DNA of 64,000 bases, taken from Salvator merianae. Lineage: Eukaryota; Chordata; Lepidosauria; Squamata; Teiidae. The notes beneath the pieces were generated by a model. That model was not told the origin of the DNA. It was given only the letters and a program-made list of their open reading frames with translations, and made no database searches. The translations under genes were made by a program, and so were the position numbers. The stretch lies in NCBI GenBank assembly GCA_003586115.2, contig QVOM02000126.1:8028056-8092055 (forward strand), written 5' to 3'. How positions within the stretch are numbered: the first letter of the stretch is position 1; every line of letters begins with the position of its first letter. Shown here in pieces: positions 32,416 through 42,574 of the stretch.

Positions 32416-32498
32416 TTATTCTGCTGTATCTGGATATTCCAGAACAAAGGTCTCCCAGAAATGCTTTATTCCAGAATATCCAAATATAGCAGAATAAG
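32416..32498. repeat. Inverted repeat of about 30-bp arms
   Basis: TTATTCTGCTGTATCTGG and CCAAATATAGCAGAATAA are complementary ends, with ATATTCCAGAA and TTCCAGAATAT inside. It is a short foldback element with a ~25-bp loop, immediately left of a family C element. Confidence 0.7.
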
Positions 32499-32501
32499 AA
32501 A

Positions 32502-32990
32502 GGCCATGTTTACACCTAAGTTTTAATCCAGCTTGAGTCCACTTTCAGAGTGGGAGAACACATCAGCAAAGTGACAGACTGGGCCTGTTCATGCTTGACA
32601 TTAGCAAGCATCTAGGACGTGTACTAATCAAGTGTATTTGCACCGCAAGACAGCCAAAGTGACCAGAAACAGAATTCAACCGCTCCTGATCGCTTCTACC
32701 AGTGGAGCAGAAAATTCTACTCTCCAACCTTACCAGGAGCTCATAGTGAGTTCCTGGTAAGTGACCGTCCACACTTACCTTTGGTGTGGTGTCCACGTTG
32801 GTGCGATCTGCTCATCACACATGAGTGTCTGCACTATGGGGTCTGTTCCATGCTAGAATGGGCTAATTAGCCCATTCTAGTGTGGAAAGTGCGAACAGGC
32901 CCAAAATGACTAGTCACTTTGCTGATGTGTTCTCTAACCCTGAAAATGGACTGAAACTAGATTAAAACTTAGGTGTGAACACAGCCTAAG
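32502..32990. mobile_element. CACCTAAG-type MITE (family C), interrupted
   Basis: The ends CATGTTTACACCTAAGTTTT and AAAACTTAGGTGTGAACACAG are inverted repeats. The arms ACATCAGCAAAGTGAC and GTCACTTTGCTGATGT are complementary. The element at 32581-32902 sits in the centre of the palindrome. Confidence 0.75.
32581..32902. mobile_element. GGGCC-type MITE with 3' hairpin, nested
   Basis: The ends GGGCCTGTTCATGCTTG and AAAGTGCGAACAGGCCC. A perfect subterminal hairpin, TTCCATGCTAGAATGGGC and its complement, precedes the right end, as in the 3184 element. Target triplets do not match, perhaps because of a deletion at the host palindrome. Confidence 0.78.
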
Positions 32991-33059
32991 TGATGTCTGG
33001 ATGCAGCCCAAGTTTAAGCTAGCAAAACTGCATTTATCCACAATCCATGAATCTGAATG

Positions 33060-33430
33060 GAGCAGAAAAGCTGCTGGAAATTCTATTCAAATAGGATTTG
33101 GAGATCATTCCTAGAAGATGTTAGAGTCTTCAGAAAAAGAAGTGAAGTTCTCATTGCCTCCTGGTGTCCTGTCAGTAGCAGTCGGCACCTAAGAACACAC
33201 CAGAAGACTCCCAAGGAACTTCTCAGAAAGTGCATTGGACTGACACATATTTGTTGGGCTTCAAATAAGCCCAATGAACCTGCATCCAATCCTTCCAGGC
33301 AGGTGTATGGCCACTATGGTCTAAGATCTAGAGCAACATGCCCTGCTACCTGCTGGGAAGATAGGGAGAGTCACTGTGTCCAAATGCTGGGGTGTCCATA
33401 CAATTATGGACAAAGCAACCATGTGGAAGT
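33060..33430. other. Unassigned intergenic DNA
   Basis: An open frame of 195 codons starts here and runs into the LINE 3' UTR downstream. It has no recognisable domain and is not called a gene. Confidence 0.35.
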
Positions 33431-33642
33431 ACATAAGAACTTGAGAAGCCCTGCTGGATCAGGCCATGGACCATCTAGTGCAGCTTCTGTCTCACACAGT
33501 GGCCCACCAATTGCTTCCAGGCTTCTCAAGCAGAAGAAAAAGGCAAAACCTTCACCTGCTCTCGACTCCCTGCAAATGACCTTTAGAGGCATCCTGCCCA
33601 TCTCTCCAACCTGGAGGCAGTACTTAGGCATCTATTCAAGAT
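33431..33642 (-). repeat. CR1-like LINE 3' UTR fragment
   Basis: Runs from CATAAGAACTTGAGAAGCCC through CAATTGCTTCCAGGCTTC to GCAGTACTTAGGCATC: the family 3' end in minus orientation. Confidence 0.82.
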
Positions 33643-33770
33643 AAGAACATAAGAGGAGCCTGGCAGGATCAGGCCACGGCCCATCTAGTCCAACATCCTA
33701 TCTCACACAATGGCTGACTCATTGCTTTTGGGCATTCTCAAGCAGAAGAAAAAGGCAAAACCTTCCCAAG
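33643..33770 (-). repeat. Second adjacent CR1-like LINE 3' UTR fragment
   Basis: Immediately follows another copy in the same orientation: AAGAACATAAGAGGAGCC, TCATTGCTTTTGGGCATTCTC, AAGGCAAAACCTT. It is more strongly truncated. Two independent insertions side by side is the simplest reading. Confidence 0.8.
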
Positions 33771-34386
33771 CCCAATCTGAAGCCCTCATACCTCCTGCCT
33801 GGCTCCTCACCATTCTCTCACTACCTTGATTTTCAGGTCCTATGTGTTGAAGTCCTCTACCCCACCTGGACCTACGAATCCTCCCAGAAGCACTGTTCTA
33901 GCTAAGGAAAACAACAGACCAGGGGGCAATGAAAAGAGATTCTCACCCTCGAAGGCTTCTCTTCATAAAAGCTTTGCCAGGCTGTAAAAAAGGGTGCTTG
34001 GAACTGAGAGAGACCAGAGCACCAGGGGTAATTTCCCAAGAATGGGTGACTCTTGCTGGGTGGCAAAGAATTGGAGGCAATGGGAGGCAATGGAGGAACA
34101 TATCAGACACCTGATCTGTCCTGGGGAAAGGAAAGTGGAATACTTCCCGATCCTCACTTCCCAAGAGAAAAAGCTCTTTGTTGGGTGGCTGGGAGCACCA
34201 ATGCTTGGAGGCGCAAGTCAGAGCTTAAAAACAAAGGCAACTGGAAAGGAAGAGAAGGAGGTCTCTCTTCTTGAGTGACTTCAGGTGGAGTGGAGCTAGA
34301 AAGCAGTATGAGTGTTCTTCAGAGAAGAAGGCTTCTTGCTTCAGCTACAGCAGGAGGCAGGAGGCAAAGGAGGTTTGGAACATGAA
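33771..34386. other. Unassigned intergenic DNA
   Basis: No gene recognised. Purine-rich toward 34230-34380. Ends where the second contig-overlap duplication begins. Confidence 0.4.
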
Positions 34387-34866
34387 TTTCCTTGACTCCC
34401 CAGAACTCAGGCCAACACCAGTTTGGTGTAGGAGTAAGGAAGCGATTTCACTCAGTGCTTCAATGATCCAAAGATGGAAGGGAGCAGCTACCAGCTGGCA
34501 GTCTCCAATCTCAGCGAGTGAAGCGCGGTGGGGTGGATGACCTCACGGTGCTCTCTTCTTAAGCAGAGAAAGTGATGCTCAGTGAATTTCAATGTGGTGA
34601 GGGGAGAAAGTCAACCACCTCATGAAGTTTCAGCAGCAGGAAGAGGGGAAGGAACCACCACCACCTATGTGTTTTTATACCCTTTTGGAGTTGTGGAGGA
34701 GAAGAGCCTGCAGGAAAAGATCAGAAGGAGATTGGTTAAGGGAGCAAAGTTCAAAAATAGAGGAACTGATTGGCAGAAGTGAAACATTTAAAAATAAAGG
34801 GGCAAGCATGTTTTGCTCATACGTAAATTAATGTGACAGACAGCGGCGGTCTGTGCCTTTAAGAGC
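34387..34866. repeat. Left copy of 480-bp direct duplication abutting an N
   Basis: Matches 34869-35348 (offset 482) apparently base for base. It ends in the first 26 bases of a hAT-like element and then the ambiguous base 34867. The right copy continues into the complete hAT element. As at 5423, this is the expected pattern of unmerged overlapping contigs. Confidence 0.88.
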
Positions 34867-34867
34867 N
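34867..34867. other. Single ambiguous base at a contig junction
   Basis: One N between two copies of a 480-bp sequence. Confidence 0.95.
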
Positions 34868-34868
34868 G

Positions 34869-35348
34869 TTTCCTTGACTCCCCAGAACTCAGGCCAACAC
34901 CAGTTTGGTGTAGGAGTAAGGAAGCGATTTCACTCAGTGCTTCAATGATCCAAAGATGGAAGGGAGCAGCTACCAGCTGGCAGTCTCCAATCTCAGCGAG
35001 TGAAGCGCGGTGGGGTGGATGACCTCACGGTGCTCTCTTCTTAAGCAGAGAAAGTGATGCTCAGTGAATTTCAATGTGGTGAGGGGAGAAAGTCAACCAC
35101 CTCATGAAGTTTCAGCAGCAGGAAGAGGGGAAGGAACCACCACCACCTATGTGTTTTTATACCCTTTTGGAGTTGTGGAGGAGAAGAGCCTGCAGGAAAA
35201 GATCAGAAGGAGATTGGTTAAGGGAGCAAAGTTCAAAAATAGAGGAACTGATTGGCAGAAGTGAAACATTTAAAAATAAAGGGGCAAGCATGTTTTGCTC
35301 ATACGTAAATTAATGTGACAGACAGCGGCGGTCTGTGCCTTTAAGAGC
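34869..35348. repeat. Right copy of 480-bp direct duplication
   Basis: Copy of 34387-34866. Base 34868 (G) does not match the left copy. Beyond 35348 the hAT-like element continues to its right end. Confidence 0.88.
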
Positions 35349-35523
35349 GGGTGTTTGCTCCCGTGCTATTGCCATTCGCGGGGCCACCAGGCCTCCGTAC
35401 TGATGCAGTAGGTCGCCTAGCAGGTCGCAGTGACCTGCTGCGTCAGTACGGAGGCCCGGTGGCCCCGCGAACGGCGATGGTGCAGGAGTGAACACCCGCT
35501 ATTAAAGGCACGGACCGCCGCTG
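35323..35523. mobile_element. hAT-like palindromic MITE, copy 4
   Basis: Starts CAGCGGCGGTCTGTGCC and ends GGACCGCCGCTG, with a perfect 8-bp duplication GTGACAGA (35315-35322 and 35524-35531). Long arms pair GCGGGGCCACCAGGCCTCC with GGAGGCCCGGTGGCCCCGC. Only its first 26 bases appear in the left contig copy (34841-34866). Confidence 0.93.
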
Positions 35524-35531
35524 GTGACAGA

Positions 35532-37010
35532 ATAGGCTGGGCAGCACTGCAAATGGCACAGATCAACAAAACAATACAGACGTTGAAAATTCGATCCCAA
35601 AGTGTTAGACCCAAGTTAGCCTTCGCATTTATATTGATAGTGGCTATCTGAATTTAATCAAGATGGTATAAGGTTTGCCCAGCTAACTTTGATTGCTAGA
35701 CAAAGGCTTTTTGCTTTACTTGTCCTTGCATTTATGTTGGATGCCTGGAAGCGGTTTTTGTTTCCTATGGTCTTGTTTTCCCTTTATGAAAAGAGTCTGA
35801 GACAACAGAAGGTGGGGGCAAAGCTCAAATTCAAGAAACTTTTTTTTTTTTTTTTTTTTATTGTAGCTTTCCAAAATGGCTTTCCAGGATCCCTCTGTAG
35901 GTTTCTTTGGTCTGAGAACCCATGCAGCCTGTCAATTCAAAATCTTAGGATTCCTATAGATGTGTGTACACTTCCTGCTATACACAAAATAGCATGTAAA
36001 AGTAACATCATGGCACATTCATGATGTCATAAAGGAAGAGAAGGAGGATTGTTTTTCCTTCTCTTCTCGTTTCCAGCTCAGAACTATTCATTGTTTTCCC
36101 AGCTTCTGCCTCACTTACACACCCAGGTAATTCTGTAAGTTTGCTCAGAATGAGAATTTGAAACTGCTCCAGAATCACCCTGTAATCTTTGAGGTTGGGT
36201 AGTGATTTGACCCTGCTTCTCCCAAATCTTGGCTGAAGCATCTAATTACTACACCAGGCGTTCACACGAAAGCTGTGGCCAAGATTAATTGTGCTAATTT
36301 AACTGTGCCCATCCTTCTGTATGCTGTGGCTGCTGCCCAGCTAGCTGTTTATCTTTCTTTTCTATGGCAATGCATGTTCTGCAACAGCTGGATTACGCTG
36401 ATACTGAGTCGATCTCTCCAGGGCGGACTTTCTACTGAAGCGATGCCACCTTGTTGCTATGGAAGGAGCCACAGCAACCATGTTTTGGGTGAAAACATGA
36501 CATAGTGGCCTAACCCTGCTTCCTTTCCTTGCCCTCCTGCATGCGGTGATGAAGTACTGCAGCTGTTGTAAGACTGCCTGGCTGGTGAAAGAGCTCAGCA
36601 TTCTTGAGGAATCTGGTCTATATGCACGTATAAAAGTGACAGAACCACTGGCAGAAAAGTCTCTGTGTGGTCAGGGCAATGGGGGCAAGGATTCAGAAGG
36701 CCCAGGCTCGCAATCACCCTTTGCTAAGTCACCTCTGGATGTGGCCACCCTGTTCATAGATCTGACGACCAACAAGAGGGCTGCTTACATTCCCATTAGG
36801 GTGATGATTCGATAGAATATCTAGTTTATGCCCTTCACCACCCCTAAATCCACTGCTGCTGTTATTCAGATTCGGATTCCTGCATAAACATGTGTTCTGC
36901 TCCAATTATCTGAATCTATGATCTTATATTCTATTTTTATTCATATCGCACTGGCTAGAGGACTGGCACAGGTTGTCAATTTGCTACTTAGTTCAATTCA
37001 GATTTTTAAT
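35532..37010. other. Unassigned intergenic DNA
   Basis: No gene recognised over about 1.5 kb. Contains a long T-run at about 35840-35860. The adjacent open frame is not convincing. Confidence 0.45.
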
Positions 37011-37013
37011 TCT

Positions 37014-37502
37014 GGGCCTGTTTACACTTACCTCTGAGTGAGTGCTGGTCCACTCACCAGTGAGGTCTGTCCACACCGGGAAGATATGGCAACTCACCAG
37101 AAGTTGCTGCAGGCTCCTCTGAAGCCATTCAGTGGTGAACTGCCAAAAACCAGTTCACATGCTTACCAGGAGCAACTAGCCCACTCCCGGATGCTGTATC
37201 CACACCCTCTGCCAGGTGCAGTGGGTGAGTGGGCATGGTGGTGTGAGTGCGGTTGCGCAGTTGTGCAGTTGCATGCAACATCTGGATCACTGTAGAAATG
37301 TACAAGCGGGCACCAGATGTTGCCTTGAATATTGCCATGGCAATCCAGCCTGCCGTGGCCAGGCCATTTGCACTCGTGTGCTGTTGGCCCAGTGCGGGGC
37401 TGTTCCAGCATGCGATGTACAAATGGTTGCCAACGTGCTGTGTCCTACCCAGTCTAGTATTGTACTGTAATGCCAAACTAGACTGATAAGTGCAAACCCA
37501 GC
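37014..37502. mobile_element. GGGCC-type MITE
   Basis: Ends GGGCCTGTTTACACTTACC and GATAAGTGCAAACCCAGCC. The interior contains ATTGCCATGGCAATCC and a palindromic GTTGCGCAGTTGTGCAG region. Flanking triplets TCT and TTT differ at one base. Long open frames here, including one of 252 codons on the minus strand, pass through this and the neighbouring elements and are not genes. Confidence 0.72.
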
Positions 37503-37683
37503 CTTTGACTTGTGAAGTACTAAACAACTTGGGTTCCAAATTTCTAACAGAGCATCTCCTCCCAAACCTATCTGCCTGTGGATTAAGATCGGCTAGGGAG
37601 GCCCTCTTGGCAGTGCCATCACCCTTAGAAGCAATAGGAGTGTGGAGATATGAGAGGGCCTTCTTTGTGATAGCCCCCAGCAC
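37503..37683 (+). pseudogene. L2-like LINE fragment
   Basis: The frame reads LSACGLRSAREALLAVPSPL then EAIGVWRYERAFFVIAPS, the conserved stretch before and at the RAFSVxAPxLWN block near the C-terminus of L2-type ORF2. It breaks off at APS, where a CR1-type 3' UTR piece in the other orientation begins. Confidence 0.65.
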
Positions 37684-37755
37684 CCATTTCACACAGAGGC
37701 CCACCAATTGCTTCTGGGCATTCCCAAGCAGAAGACGGAGGCAAAATGCAAGTCC
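37684..37755 (-). repeat. CR1-like LINE 3' UTR scrap
   Basis: ACACAGAGGCCCACCAATTG and CATTCCCAAGCAGAAGACGG match the central part of the family 3' UTR in minus orientation. Confidence 0.65.
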
Positions 37756-37796
37756 AGCACTCTTTGATAATAAAGACAAAGAGCCTGTCTGGAGTT

Positions 37797-38180
37797 GAGT
37801 GCTAGTGATAATCTGGATGCTCACTAGCACAGTGCATTGGCATTTTGCAGAGACCAAGTATTTGGAAGCGTTTGCAGGTTCTTCCAAAGACTACTAGCTG
37901 TGGGCAACGAAATTGTTGCCCACAGCTGGACTGCTCCCAGTACATGGCATTTGCACCTACTTCTGGGTGCAAATGCTGCAGCCCACAGTGTGGCTGTGGC
38001 TGTGCGGTTGCGCACCATGTCCCTGGTCGCCATGGCAGCAGCCAGACGTTTCTGAGGCTGCTGTCATGGCAGGCAACCAGCATTCGCACTGCAAGTGCTG
38101 GAAGTCCAGTTCCAGGTGGTCTGTTCCACCTTAGAAAGATAGAATTCTACCATTCTAAGGTGGAAAGTGCGAACAGGCCC
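37797..38180. mobile_element. GGGCC-type MITE, left end incomplete
   Basis: The right end has the hairpin CCACCTTAGAAAG...CATTCTAAGGTGG followed by AAAGTGCGAACAGGCCC. The left end starts inside the element (GTGCTAGTGATAATCTGG, related to the GATGCTCACTAGC block of 62203). Interior GTCGCCATGGCAGCAGCCAG matches other copies. Confidence 0.78.
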
Positions 38181-38211
38181 AAAGGGCGGGGCAGTTAAGT
38201 GCATGATAAAT

Positions 38212-38404
38212 CAGCCGCGGCTCGTCACTTTAAACACGAGTGTTCGCAAACTGCTGGAAGGGGCGATTGGTGGCTGCAGGGCCTCCATAGTGTCGCAGCA
38301 GGCCGCTGCAAGACCTGCCCAGGGAGGGGTATGGTTTTGCGCCCAGTGATTGCCCATTCCCATGGCTTGCGAACACTCACACTTAAAGCGATGAGCCGAC
38401 GCTG
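38212..38404. mobile_element. hAT-like palindromic MITE, copy 5
   Basis: Starts CAGCCGCGGCTCGTCACTTT and ends GCGATGAGCCGACGCTG. The 8-mers TGATAAAT (38204-38211) and CGATAAAT (38405-38412) match at 7 of 8. The interior resembles copy 2 at 10898 (GGAAGGGGCGATTGG against CCAGTGATTGCCC). Confidence 0.88.
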
Positions 38405-38928
38405 CGATAAATTGAACTGCGAACATACCTGCTCCTCACTCCGTTGCCACTTCCTATCTCCTGGCTGACTGTGCTTCTGGGAGTGGGCAGGGCCATATCA
38501 AGCTTGCATGGGACAGTATGATGCAGGTGCAATGATCCTGTTTTTCTGAACATTTCCCAGCCCTCTGCCTAGCACCATCTGGTTGTCTTTGGGCCAGCTC
38601 AGGGTGTCAAATCCTGGCCCGCTGATGACCTTTTCAGGGGTGCCTGAAGAATGGATTTCCCACTCCTCGGTGAGCGTGCCCCCTCCAGGGTTTGGAGTGG
38701 GGCCTGTTTGCCACTGAAGCATGGCTTTTTACCCACCCTGACTCCTCAGCAAGTGAGGAGCACCCTTCTAGCTGTGGCTAAACACAGCCTTACGCATGGG
38801 CTTGAAAGAGACCTTGCTACAGCATTATGCCAAGGAGCAGGAAACAAGGAACTATTTCTGGGACATGGAGGTTTTAATGCCCTCAGGGATCTTGCTTCTG
38901 TCTGCTTTTGTGCTTTGGTGTGTTTCAG
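38405..38928. other. Unassigned intergenic DNA
   Basis: No gene or repeat recognised. Confidence 0.4.
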
Positions 38929-39312
38929 GAGGATTACAAACCACATCGCGTCCAGCTGTGCATTCTGGGTACACCCAGGGAACAGGGCTGTGTTTCCATC
39001 CATTTGAAGAAAAGACAATGCTCAGTGGAAAGAAACCTTTCCGAGTTGGAGGGTCCAGAAGCCCCTGCCTCAGATTTATTGGACAATGCCTGGAGAATTA
39101 CAGTTGCCACTGATCAACTGCAGCAACTCAGAATAAAAAGCAAAGTGGTGTATCACCAGCTTTTCAGGGAAAGGGCTTTCATGCACTTTACAAGAACCAC
39201 AGTGTTGGCTGCCAATTCTGCATCATTCCTAACAGGAAAGCTGCATAGATTGTTTTTAAGAAGCTCTTCAAGCAATGACTGGGTCGTTGGAGAGGTTTGC
39301 AGTGCTGTGTAA
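38929..39312 (+). other. Weak candidate terminal exon, unidentified
   Basis: An acceptor-like TTTGGTGTGTTTCAG precedes an open stretch of 127 codons starting EDYKPHRVQLCIL and ending NDWVVGEVCSAV then TAA. The composition is protein-like and the stretch lies outside any transposon I can name. No domain is recognised, no upstream exon was found, and frames of this length arise by chance in a window this size. No polyadenylation signal is obvious just downstream. Confidence 0.2.
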
Positions 39313-40167
39313 TTAGAGTGAGTTCATATAGCAAGTAGAGGGGTTTGCATGTATCTCCATGGGGATGGTAGCAGGAATTATGGGAAATAGCTCTTGCTAA
39401 ACAGTATAAGCCTAACAGGCAGGCATGAACCATAAATTACTTGCATTCCCGCAAGTTATGCATTACATGCTAAACATACTGTGAATTCAGCCAGTGACAT
39501 CTTTCTGTCGCACATATCCGTGACACATACATGTTGCCCTGTTCTCCTGTTCTGTTTCTACTGACTGTCTTCCATCTATAGAACGGGATACAGAAGTGGT
39601 TTGCCATTGCCTGTTTCCAAGGAGAGGCTGGGGATCGAACTGGCAACCTCTGCTTCCCAGACAGTTTGCTTTACCACTGAACTATGGCGGCTCTCATGTC
39701 CTTAGCCTCAGGGGCACAGTAACTACTGAGAAAAGCCATCATTTTGCCAGGCATCCCATAATTCAAAGGGACTCAGAAATCACTACAGCTGGGTGCCTGG
39801 CCTGGCCCAGCCTACTTGGTTGGCTGCTGAGTCTTGATCATTATTTATCATTTCACCCTGTGTAGATTCTGTGTCAAGCACCATCCACACCCTGTATTTT
39901 GGCTGTCCAAAGGCTGGCTGTGGGGCAGGGCGGTCAAACTCCTGTGCAGCAGATAGTCATTGGACTGCTGCTTATTTAAAGAGGTCCACAGCAGAACTGG
40001 GATTCAGCGCCATTTTGGCACTGTATCCTGGTCCATAGCTTCATCTAAGCAGATGAAGCATACCAGGAGGTGTTAGGCCTGCTGCATTCTGCCCCAGCAT
40101 GTGGAAAGTAGTCCACTAGCTCCCTTCTTATTCCAGACCACAGATGAGTGTGGAAAGGGCCCTGTAT
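39313..40167. other. Intergenic DNA with a SINE fragment
   Basis: Apart from the tRNA-like SINE piece at 39590-39697 nothing is recognised. A palindrome-like GCTTCATCTAAGCAGATGAAGC lies near 40040. Confidence 0.4.
39590..39697 (-). repeat. tRNA-derived SINE fragment
   Basis: On the minus strand: GCCGCCATAGTTCAGTGGTA (A box), CCAGTTCGATCCCC (B box), then GGCAATGGCAAACC. It is the same SINE type as the fragment at 4590, with a better preserved B box. It is a SINE, not a tRNA gene: no cloverleaf with anticodon stem is apparent. Confidence 0.65.
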
Positions 40168-40462
40168 GGAGGCACGGTGGCGCAGAAGGCTAAGGCACTG
40201 ATCTTTCAATAGGAGGATCAGAGTTCAAGGCCCCTGTCTGCTGTGTAGAGGGGATGAGCGCCCTCTACTGGCCTCTAGCTCCAGCCAACCTAGCTGTTTG
40301 AAAGCAAGTAATTGCAAGTAGATAAATAGGGAGCATCACATTGTGTGATGCGGAAGATAGATAGATGTAAGCCTGCGGGGGAAAAATAACCTTGTAAGCC
40401 TCTTTGAGTCAGCTTCAGCCGAGAAAAGTGGGGTATAAAACCCAAGTTCTTCTTCTTCTTCT
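40168..40462 (+). repeat. Sauria-like tRNA-derived SINE, copy 2
   Basis: Starts GGAGGCACGGTGGCGCAG and is nearly identical to the copy at 26700 through GATCTTTCAATAGGAGGATC, CTCTACTGGCCTCTAGC and the TTGTAAGCCTCTTTGAGTC tail. Ends GTTCTTCTTCTTCTTCT, a different microsatellite tail from copy 1. Confidence 0.85.
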
Positions 40463-41115
40463 ATTATGGCTGGGCGTACCTTTCAGTGTGCCCCACAAAA
40501 CACCATAATCCGCTATCTTTAGCTTTATATATGACTTTGAGGACTAGAGGGTTCAGGTATGCAATCAGGCAAGGTAGAAATTGGGAAAGCCCTTATTCCC
40601 TGCAGTGAAACAGGTACAGAATGGCTGAGAATGAAAGCCTAGTTTTCTGTCAGGAATGAGAGCCTGTATCAGGCACGATCTACTTGAATCTGCTTGCTCA
40701 TGTGGAGGCAGGTGAATTGAAGTTACAGGGTTTTATTTTCTCTCTCAATTTCTCCAGGATATGTTGAATGTTCTGGCTTTTCAGGGATACTGCATAACAA
40801 ACCTGAACTTGCACAGGAACTACCAGCAGCACTGAAATGGGACTTGAGGTTTCTGTTCTTGATGTGGTTCACCATATAGGTGCCAGACTTCACCCTCTGG
40901 GGGTTGCCCTGCACAGCAGGAGGGATTTGCTCTATGGGGGTATCTGTAGAGGGAGTGTTAAGTTAATGGGTGGACAAAGGGCACCCCCTGCCCCTATTAC
41001 TGCTATGCACTCAAACCCTGGGAACCCCCTCCCCAAGCTTTCAGGATCATTGCACTCTAGCACAACAATACTAGGAGATGATCACATTAGAAATACAAAA
41101 ATTCACACAGGAAGA
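40463..41115. other. Unassigned intergenic DNA
   Basis: No gene or repeat recognised. Confidence 0.4.
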
Positions 41116-41116
41116 C

Positions 41117-41432
41117 ATAGAATCATAGAATCATAGAGTTGGAAGGGACCATCAGGGTCATAGAATCACAGAGTTGGAAGGGACCTCCAGGGTCATCGAG
41201 TCCAACCCCCTGCTCAATGCAGGATTCACTAAACCATCCCAGACAGATATCCGTCCAGCCTCTCCTTGAAGACCTCCAGCGAAGGAGAGCTCACCACCTC
41301 CTGTGGCAACCTGTACCATTGACTAATTGCCCTTACTGTCAGAAAGTTTTTTCTAATATCTAGTCTGTATCTACTCCCTTGTAGTTTGTTCCTGTTGTTT
41401 CTAATCCTTCCTTCCTGTGTAAGTGAGAATAG
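41117..41432 (-). pseudogene. CR1 LINE 3' end with doubled tail
   Basis: Starts ATAGAATCATAGAATCATAG, the complement of the CR1 octamer tail, then the 3' UTR (CCAACCCCCTGCTCAATGCA) and the complement of the LPxEEV and FKEKLD coding end. The first ~40 bases of the CR1 end (ATAGAATCATAGAGTTGGAA) are present twice, at about 41125 and 41158. The second of these leads into the full 3' UTR. Confidence 0.85.
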
Positions 41433-42280
41433 ACTTCACGAGAGAGCTAGGTTTACTGATGATCTTCCAGGCACAAAAGAGACTTTGTAATGTGAAATGC
41501 TGATCAAACCTATGTTTATAGTGGCACATTTACACATTGCAAACATTGCAAAAATGATTCTGACTTAACAATGCAGGCATGGATTCAGCTTCTATGGCAC
41601 CAAGTGAAGATTGAAAGTATCACAGCACAGTTAAAAGCCATGCAAAGCACCTCACTTTTAGAAATGTTTTACGGGTCATGGAAACCTTTCCTGGGGTGCC
41701 GAGAGTATTTACAACAGACTTATGATGTCAGTGTAGGACCTTTGATTTACTGGGCAAAGGACGTATCAACATTTTCCAATATGCAAATAGACTGAGCAAG
41801 TATAAGAACAGATTTTGTCATGGTGGTACGCTGATATTGTGAATTGTTTTATATGGAGAATGTAATTGATTATTTAAGTAAAAGTCAATTAAAAAATTGA
41901 GAAAAAAATTCTTCAGAAATGCATGTGAAGATGAAAGGGCATTATTTTTTTTTGCAGAGGGGGAGTTTGGACTTAGGGGTGAAGGGGCAAGGAGCTGTAG
42001 CACTCCAAAACTGCAATGCAGAAGGAAAACAACTGTGAAATTGGATAGGAAGATTGTATTCCATCTTATTAATGGAATGCAAATGAAACCTGACTGCTCC
42101 CTTGAGGTTGTGATTGTCAAATAAAATCTCATACAGTTTGGGTATGTGATGAAAGCATAGACACACTTGCAGAAAAGCATGATGTTTGGCAAAGCAGAGG
42201 AGAACAGCAGCAGAAGACCACTGACAAGATGGCCAGTTTGGAGCAAAAGGGCTGCTGGAGGCTGTTTTCTGGGAGATTTG
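41433..42280. other. Unassigned intergenic DNA
   Basis: No gene or known repeat recognised. Confidence 0.4.
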
Positions 42281-42466
42281 GGGTGTATTCAGACTAGGTA
42301 TTTCACTCGCCTTCTGGGTGAATTTGATCCAAGGGGTCCACACAGGAAATAAGAAAATTCGCCTTACCATGCCTCCAAGTGCCTCCAAGCCTGTAAGTAT
42401 TCACCCCTTCGACAGCCAGGAGAAAAGAGTTCTCAGGTCACCTTAGAGCGGAGCAAGGAGCGCCTC

Positions 42467-42574
42467 CACCAATCACAGCCTTGTAGGAACCCATTGGACA
42501 ATCGAACAGGGAGGGAATGGCACCAATCACAGCCTTGCAGGAACCCATTGGACAATCGAACAAGGAGGGAATGG
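42467..42574. repeat. 54-bp tandem repeat, two units
   Basis: The unit CACCAATCACAGCCTTGTAG ... GGGAATGG occurs at 42467-42520 and again at 42521-42574 with only two or three differences. The ACCAATC pentamer-like CCAAT box is repeated with it. Confidence 0.88.

Noticed and set aside
33057..33644. 195-codon plus-strand open frame
   Set aside because: Its second half reads the CR1-like 3' UTR in antisense.
37129..37887. 252-codon minus-strand open frame, the longest in the window
   Set aside because: It runs through the end of one GGGCC-type MITE, an L2 fragment, a CR1 scrap and the start of another MITE. Its apparent peptides are translations of these repeats in the wrong strand.
39590..39697. 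tRNA gene
   Set aside because: A and B boxes are present on the minus strand, but the sequence does not fold as a tRNA and continues into a SINE body.
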